NCBI GenBank assembly: GCA_027036915.1
Contig: JALWCD010000181.1
Coordinates: 5,664 to 15,726, forward strand
Origin: Thermodesulfatator sp.
GTDB lineage: Bacteria; Desulfobacterota; Thermodesulfobacteria; Thermodesulfobacteriales; Thermodesulfobacteriaceae
Length of the DNA stretch: 10,063 nucleotides
Reading direction: 5' to 3'
Shown: positions 6,618 through 10,063 of the stretch, piece by piece
How positions within the stretch are numbered: the stretch's first letter is position 1
How the letters are laid out: the number at the start of each line of letters is the position of its first letter
Position numbers and translations under genes: made by a program
The notes under the pieces: generated by a model
Told to the model about the DNA's origin: nothing
Database searches by the model: none
The model's input: the letters and a program-made list of their open reading frames with translations, nothing else

Positions 6618-8112
6618 GCCAGGCCGAAAGGATATAGAGACGTACCACCAGGTTCTTCAGACGACGATAGCGAACGGGGTGGCGCTCAATCCTGGTCATG
6701 AGGGTATTCAGGACTTCCTCAACCCCCTGACGATTCCAGTAAGGGCAGCTCAGTATCTCCTCTCGGACCCTGCCTGGTATTTTTTGTAAAAAGGTGAAGG
6801 CGTCAAACCCATACGAGTACTTTCCCAGGGCGTCGCTGTCAAGGCCCAGCCTTTCTTTTAAAATCTTTCGCAGGAGGAGTTTATTCCTGAATCTACGGCG
6901 ATCAAAAAGATATTTTTCCGGAAGACGGGCACAGTAGGCGGCCACTTCCTCATCGGCCCAGGGGAAGATGAGGTTGCATCCAAAAACTTCGGCAAAGTTG
7001 CGTGCCTTACGCATTACCAGCTCAAATTCCAGATTGGGCCCCCACACGTCAGCCTTCAGATCGAAATAATCCCAGCCCTTTCTTTCCTGGTCTCCTTTTT
7101 TCCAGTAAGGAAAGACGGGCCTGGCTTCCGGGAAGATGTGTCGGGCATCTCTATAAGTGAAGCCCCAGGGCCCGGCCATCTCGCAACGGGTTACGGCTAT
7201 GCGCTGTAAGGGGTTTCCGGTGGGAAGGCGATCTGCTATCGGCCTCAAAAAGGTGAGGTAAGGATATATTTTCTGCCGCCGATATTCTATTTTACGGGGC
7301 ACATGCCCCAGATAAACATCGTTTCCGCTGCCATCTATAATGTTACTGCCCTCAAAATCCAGTATCAGGCCATAAAAAGGGTAAGCTAAGGAGGTCCCGT
7401 CCACACAGGGAAGAGGAACGGCGCCCAGAAAACTTTCCAGGGCCTCAATATGCTTACGGGAAAGGTTTTCCGGGACAGGGAGTTTCCGGTGCCTTAATCC
7501 CAGTTTACGGGCAAAATGCGCCGCAAGCTCGCTTTCATCTTTCCGATCTCCGGTATGAAGGGTTACACAAATGGTTTCCCGGAGACCGGCTTCGGCTAAG
7601 GCTAAAGCAATGGTATTGCTGTCTTTACCTATACTTTGAAAGAGATAAACGGGACGATCCTTTTTTAATCGTTTGAGCACCGCCCGGGCTAAAAGTCTGA
7701 GAAGATGATCTTCGTCCGGGACCTTTTCCGGGTCTCGTCGGGCATTGAAAAAGGGAAACTCGTGATCGAAGTCCAGGTAAAGGCGACCTTCTCGGACTGT
7801 AATCCTTACGCGGTCCCCGATATTAAGGACCCAGAGGTTCTGGAAAATGGTTCGGGGGGTGGGGATGGCGCCACTCTGGAGAATGAAGGAAATCCCGATG
7901 GGAGATACTTTCAGGGGTTTTTTCACCCTGGGATCGTGTAAAAGGGCCCGAAGGGAGTGAGAAAATAGCAGATAGCGCCGATGTTCGGGAAGGAAAAGAT
8001 AAAGAGGAAAATCTCCGGCGAGGGGCCCCCGGAGTTCGCAGGGGGTATCTTCCGGGGTGATGCTTTTTACCATCTGGCCGGGGCCGGAAGATTCGGTTAC
8101 CTTTTCTTCCAT
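6589..8112 (-). CDS. Asparagine-synthase-like ATP-dependent amidotransferase lacking the N-terminal cysteine
   Basis: 507 residues, shorter than the usual AsnB length of roughly 550-650. Residues about 30-115 resemble the later half of the glutaminase domain (GDFPLYLF, LRALLHDP, GAIPTPRTIF at 81-90). The start of that domain, including the catalytic Cys2, is absent: the ORF begins at ATG 8112 with an in-frame TGA just one codon further upstream. The synthetase domain follows, with SIGKDS (160-165) in place of SGGxDS, DESELA (192-197), and DGSGNDVYLG (260-269), where the usual GDE acidic residue is Val. This ATP-pyrophosphatase fold activates a carboxylate for amidation. In O-antigen loci, relatives such as WbpS and WbmE are linked to making uronamide sugars, so a glycan-amidating role is plausible (inference). 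Without Cys2 it would need free ammonia or a partner. It stands alone on the minus strand among envelope-glycan genes. Confidence 0.88.
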   Translation of the reverse strand: MEEKVTESSGPGQMVKSITPEDTPCELRGPLAGDFPLYLFLPEHRRYLLFSHSLRALLHDPRVKKPLKVSPIGISFILQSGAIPTPRTIFQNLWVLNIGDRVRITVREGRLYLDFDHEFPFFNARRDPEKVPDEDHLLRLLARAVLKRLKKDRPVYLFQSIGKDSNTIALALAEAGLRETICVTLHTGDRKDESELAAHFARKLGLRHRKLPVPENLSRKHIEALESFLGAVPLPCVDGTSLAYPFYGLILDFEGSNIIDGSGNDVYLGHVPRKIEYRRQKIYPYLTFLRPIADRLPTGNPLQRIAVTRCEMAGPWGFTYRDARHIFPEARPVFPYWKKGDQERKGWDYFDLKADVWGPNLEFELVMRKARNFAEVFGCNLIFPWADEEVAAYCARLPEKYLFDRRRFRNKLLLRKILKERLGLDSDALGKYSYGFDAFTFLQKIPGRVREEILSCPYWNRQGVEEVLNTLMTRIERHPVRYRRLKNLVVRLYILSAWLNRSPLVAH

Positions 8113-8113
8113 G
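8110..8113. other. Overlapping divergent start codons (CATG)
   Basis: The four bases CATG hold both the ATG of the leftward asparagine-synthase-like gene (8112-8110) and the ATG of the rightward GT4 gene (8111-8113). No intergenic space remains, and neither start has a recognisable Shine-Dalgarno site. Any promoter for one gene must lie in the coding sequence of the other, for example a -10-like TATAAC on the minus strand at 8137-8132 (weak, no -35 seen). Confidence 0.5.
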
Positions 8114-9250
8114 ACTCAGTCTTTAGCCCTGGTTATAGACAAACCCGAAAGAAGCGGAGCCTACCGACCTTATATTTTACAGGCCCTTGAGGAAGTCGGC
8201 TATCGTCCGGTAGTTGTGGTCCTGGAAGGCCCTGCCGAACGCTGCCGTCTTCATGGAAGGTTTCCCGTAATAACTCTGAACTTAAGCCCTTCAGTGTACC
8301 GGCGATTTAACCCCCGTGTGATGGCTGTTCTGGGGCGTACATTGAAGGATCACGGGATCCGCCTGGTCTGGGTTCAGCGTTATCGTCCCTGGGTCTATCT
8401 TTCTTTGTTGAAAAAGTTTGGACGCTCCCGGGACTTCGGGCTTCTTTTCCACGTGGTAAACCTGGGATACTTCCGGAAATTTGTCCGCAGACAGGTATTG
8501 CGTTTTCTGGGAAAGGAAACCGATCTCTGGGTGGCCAACAGCGAGGAGGTTAAGGGAGATCTTGAGGGGCTCTGCGGTATAGCTTCTTCCCGGCTCAGGG
8601 TCATCTGGAACGGAGTGGATATAAGTCGCTTTGAGCCCAGATGCTCTCGGCAGGAGGCCCGGCGTCGGTTTGGGTTGCCGGAGGATTCTTTTATCGTGGG
8701 GATGATTGCCCGTTTCCGCAAAGAAAAGGATCAGGAAGGCCTGATAGAAGCGATTTTCAGGCTGTGTAGAAGGGGAAAACAGGTCTTTCTGGTTCTGGCT
8801 GGAGGGGGACCTAAGGAAAGAAAGCTTCGGGAGGAGGTGGCTAAAAAGGGCCTTCAGGATCGGGTGAGGTTTTTTCCCTGGGTGCCTTCCGAAGAGATTC
8901 CCTATCTCCTTCGAGCCTTTGATGTCTTCGCCCATCCTTCCTGGAAGGAGGGCATGCCCAATGCGGTCTTGGAGGCCATGGCCTCGGGCCTTCCCGTGGT
9001 GGTCACCGATGCTCCGGGTGTTCCGGCCATTTTTAAAACCTCCAGACGCTTCGGCTTCATGGTCCCCAGAGGTCAGGTGGAAGCCTTAACCCGGGCTCTG
9101 CGGGAGCTTTATGAAATGCCCGAAACTGAGCGAAAAGAGATGGGGCGCGAGGCCCGATTAAGAGTGGAAGAAGCTTTCACCATGGAAAAGATGTGTAAAC
9201 ATTTTGTGGAGGTCTTTCGGGAACTTGCCCGGGGCCGACGGCATGCTTGA
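8111..9250 (+). CDS. GT4-family (GT-B fold) glycosyltransferase
   Basis: 379 residues from ATG 8111, the usual GT4 length. A cytoplasmic retaining glycosyltransferase that adds a sugar from a nucleotide donor to a growing glycan. The N-terminal half begins with a beta strand (LALVIDKPERSG, 5-16). VANSEEVK (141-148) and IWNGVDISRF (165-174) lead into the C-terminal glycosyltransferase group 1 domain. There, IARFRKEKDQEGLIEA (199-214), LAGGGP (229-234) and HPSWKEGMPNAVLEAMASG (275-293) hold the donor-binding E280 and E288 (E-x7-E motif). An in-frame GTG/ATG at 8057/8060 would add 17-18 residues with no domain counterpart, so ATG 8111 is preferred, though it lacks a ribosome site. It overlaps the next gene by 8 bp. 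Sugar specificity cannot be read; the linked kinase-like gene suggests LPS core. Confidence 0.88.
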   Translation: MTQSLALVIDKPERSGAYRPYILQALEEVGYRPVVVVLEGPAERCRLHGRFPVITLNLSPSVYRRFNPRVMAVLGRTLKDHGIRLVWVQRYRPWVYLSLLKKFGRSRDFGLLFHVVNLGYFRKFVRRQVLRFLGKETDLWVANSEEVKGDLEGLCGIASSRLRVIWNGVDISRFEPRCSRQEARRRFGLPEDSFIVGMIARFRKEKDQEGLIEAIFRLCRRGKQVFLVLAGGGPKERKLREEVAKKGLQDRVRFFPWVPSEEIPYLLRAFDVFAHPSWKEGMPNAVLEAMASGLPVVVTDAPGVPAIFKTSRRFGFMVPRGQVEALTRALRELYEMPETERKEMGREARLRVEEAFTMEKMCKHFVEVFRELARGRRHA

Positions 9251-9950
9251 AGGACTGGTGGTGGAAGATCTATCCTCTTTTACCGTTTTTGCCCGGGAAA
9301 AAGACCAGTTAAGATGGGTGAAAGACCTTTTGCAGGATTTTGGGCCTGAAAGAGAGCTGAAACGCACGCCAAAGAGCCTGATTTTTCGCAAATCTCTTGC
9401 GGGCCGGGTTTTATTTGTCAAGGCCTATGCCAGAGGTCGGGGCTTTAGACGATTAGCGGAATTTTTTAGGGTGCCCAGGGCTTTAAGGGTTATGGCTAAC
9501 TATTTGAGTTTTTCTTCCGCCGGATTTCTAACTCAGGTGCCTCTGGGGGGATGGGTACTGCGGGGAGGTTTTTTCTCCTGGGGTTCGGGGCTGGTTTTTG
9601 ACTGGCTTCCCCCGGAGAAAAAGGCCTCGCAAGTTTTTCTTCGGATCCTGGCCTCTTCGGAGGATCCCGAACCTTATCTCCGGCTCCTTCTGCTCTACCT
9701 TCGCAGGATGCACGAAGCCGGTTTTTATCTTCGCGACCCCAAGGTCAGCAACTTCTTTTGCCTGCCGGAGGGCGTGCTGCTGGTTGATCTGGACTCTCTA
9801 AAACGTTTCCGGGGAAAGGTCCCCTACGGAAAGCGCCGGCGGAACCTAGAGGTGCTGGCCCGATCCCTTGAAAGACTGGGGCTGACCGGGGCCCTGGAAA
9901 TGGTTGTTTCATTATATGAAAAGTTGCTCCCTCAGGGAGAGGAAACTTGA
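9243..9950 (+). CDS. Kdo/WaaP-family (lipopolysaccharide kinase-like) protein
   Basis: 235 residues with a small protein-kinase-like fold. FVKAY (58-62) supplies the ATP-binding K60. RRMHEAGFYLRDPKVSNF (154-171) is the catalytic loop, with D165 and N170 matching the H/Y-x-D-x4-N pattern. LLVDLDSLKRF (179-189) gives the DFG-equivalent metal-binding acidic residue (D182 or D184). Family members KdkA, WaaP and InaA-like proteins phosphorylate Kdo or heptose in LPS inner core on the cytoplasmic side, so a core-sugar kinase is the likely role; another small-molecule or sugar kinase is possible. Start: ATG 9243, overlapping the GT4 gene by 8 bp. GTG 9261, preceded by AAGGA at 9250-9254 with a 6-nt spacer, is a credible alternative, and TTG 9204 is less likely. 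The sulfotransferase start overlaps its stop by 3 bases. Confidence 0.82.
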   Translation: MLEGLVVEDLSSFTVFAREKDQLRWVKDLLQDFGPERELKRTPKSLIFRKSLAGRVLFVKAYARGRGFRRLAEFFRVPRALRVMANYLSFSSAGFLTQVPLGGWVLRGGFFSWGSGLVFDWLPPEKKASQVFLRILASSEDPEPYLRLLLLYLRRMHEAGFYLRDPKVSNFFCLPEGVLLVDLDSLKRFRGKVPYGKRRRNLEVLARSLERLGLTGALEMVVSLYEKLLPQGEET

Positions 9951-10063
9951 AGGTTGTATACCTTGCCGGTGCAGGACGCTCGGGAAGCACTCTTCTGGAT
10001 CTTTTGCTGGGGCAGGCCTCCGGGGCGGTTTCCGTGGGTGAACTGCGTCAGCTCTGGAGGTTA
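9947..10063 (+). CDS. Sulfotransferase-family protein, N-terminal fragment
   Basis: Thirty-nine codons are visible before the right edge. They read as a first beta strand (KVVYLAGAG) followed by GRSGSTLLDLLLG (10-22). This is the 5'-phosphosulfate-binding loop of PAPS-dependent sulfotransferases (G-x-x-R-S-G-S/T-T-L-L), and the following SVGEL also recurs in bacterial sulfotransferases. The enzyme would move sulfate from PAPS to a hydroxyl, here presumably on a glycan, given the neighbours. Start TTG 9947 overlaps the TGA of the kinase-like gene (TTGA), with GGGAGAGG at 9935-9942 as ribosome site. The fragment is too short to show the 3'-phosphate site, so the family call rests on one motif. 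A generic P-loop kinase is the main alternative. Confidence 0.75.
   Translation, partial: MKVVYLAGAGRSGSTLLDLLLGQASGAVSVGELRQLWRL

Noticed and set aside
6600..6620. Possible terminator between the convergent genes
   Set aside because: The genes overlap here and I could not find a stem-loop followed by a T run on either strand.
8057..8062. GTG/ATG pair as upstream start for the GT4 gene
   Set aside because: The extra 17-18 residues have no counterpart before the first GT-B strand and the sequence is antisense coding for the neighbouring gene; kept only as an alternative.
8291..8935. 214-codon minus-strand open frame opposite the GT4 gene
   Set aside because: No family motifs or hydrophobic pattern, and the plus strand carries intact GT4 motifs throughout.

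Overview
This window is a densely packed cell-envelope glycan locus (lipopolysaccharide, O-antigen or a related surface polysaccharide) from a Gram-negative bacterium. That reading rests on ArnT-like lipid-linked sugar transferases, an O-antigen-ligase/polymerase-type membrane protein, a heptose/Kdo-kinase-like protein and sugar-nucleotide enzymes sitting side by side with almost no intergenic DNA. The GC-rich body of the genes, the Arg/Glu/Leu-heavy proteins and the very tight packing recall deep-branching thermophiles such as Thermodesulfobacteria, but that assignment is impression only (low confidence).

Layout, left to right. (1) Positions 1-589, minus strand: the N-terminal 196 codons of a GT39/ArnT-like membrane glycosyltransferase that runs off the left edge. 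(2) Positions 590-643: a 54-bp divergent gap, the only real intergenic space in the window. (3) Positions 644-5353, plus strand: four overlapping or nearly touching genes: a second ArnT-like transferase, a Gfo/Idh/MocA sugar-nucleotide 3-dehydrogenase, a DegT/DnrJ/EryC1/StrS PLP aminotransferase, and a GT2 polyprenyl-phosphate-type glycosyltransferase with two C-terminal membrane helices. (4) Positions 5334-6617: a Wzy_C/O-antigen-ligase-like polytopic protein. (5) Positions 6589-8112, minus strand: an asparagine-synthase-like protein lacking the N-terminal catalytic cysteine of the glutaminase domain. It overlaps the ligase gene tail to tail, and its start codon overlaps that of the next gene head to head. 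(6) Positions 8111-10063, plus strand: a GT4 glycosyltransferase, a Kdo/WaaP-family kinase-like protein and the start of a sulfotransferase, again overlapping.

How the genes may work together (inference): the dehydrogenase/aminotransferase pair would make a 3-amino-3-deoxy sugar nucleotide, either GnnA/GnnB style for lipid A or WbpB/WbpE style for a diamino-uronic acid in a polysaccharide. The GT2 and the ArnT-like enzymes would form and use polyprenyl-phosphate sugars, the GT4 would add a sugar in the cytoplasm, and the ligase-like protein would polymerise the glycan or join it to its acceptor. The asparagine-synthase-like protein, the kinase and the sulfotransferase would decorate the glycan with amide, phosphate and sulfate.

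Base composition falls sharply inside the C-terminal end of the GT2 gene (about position 5140) and stays low through the ligase gene, which suggests a mosaic locus with an exchanged or acquired right half. I found no tRNA, rRNA, CRISPR array, insertion sequence or convincing terminator. No stretch over 300 bases lacks a gene.
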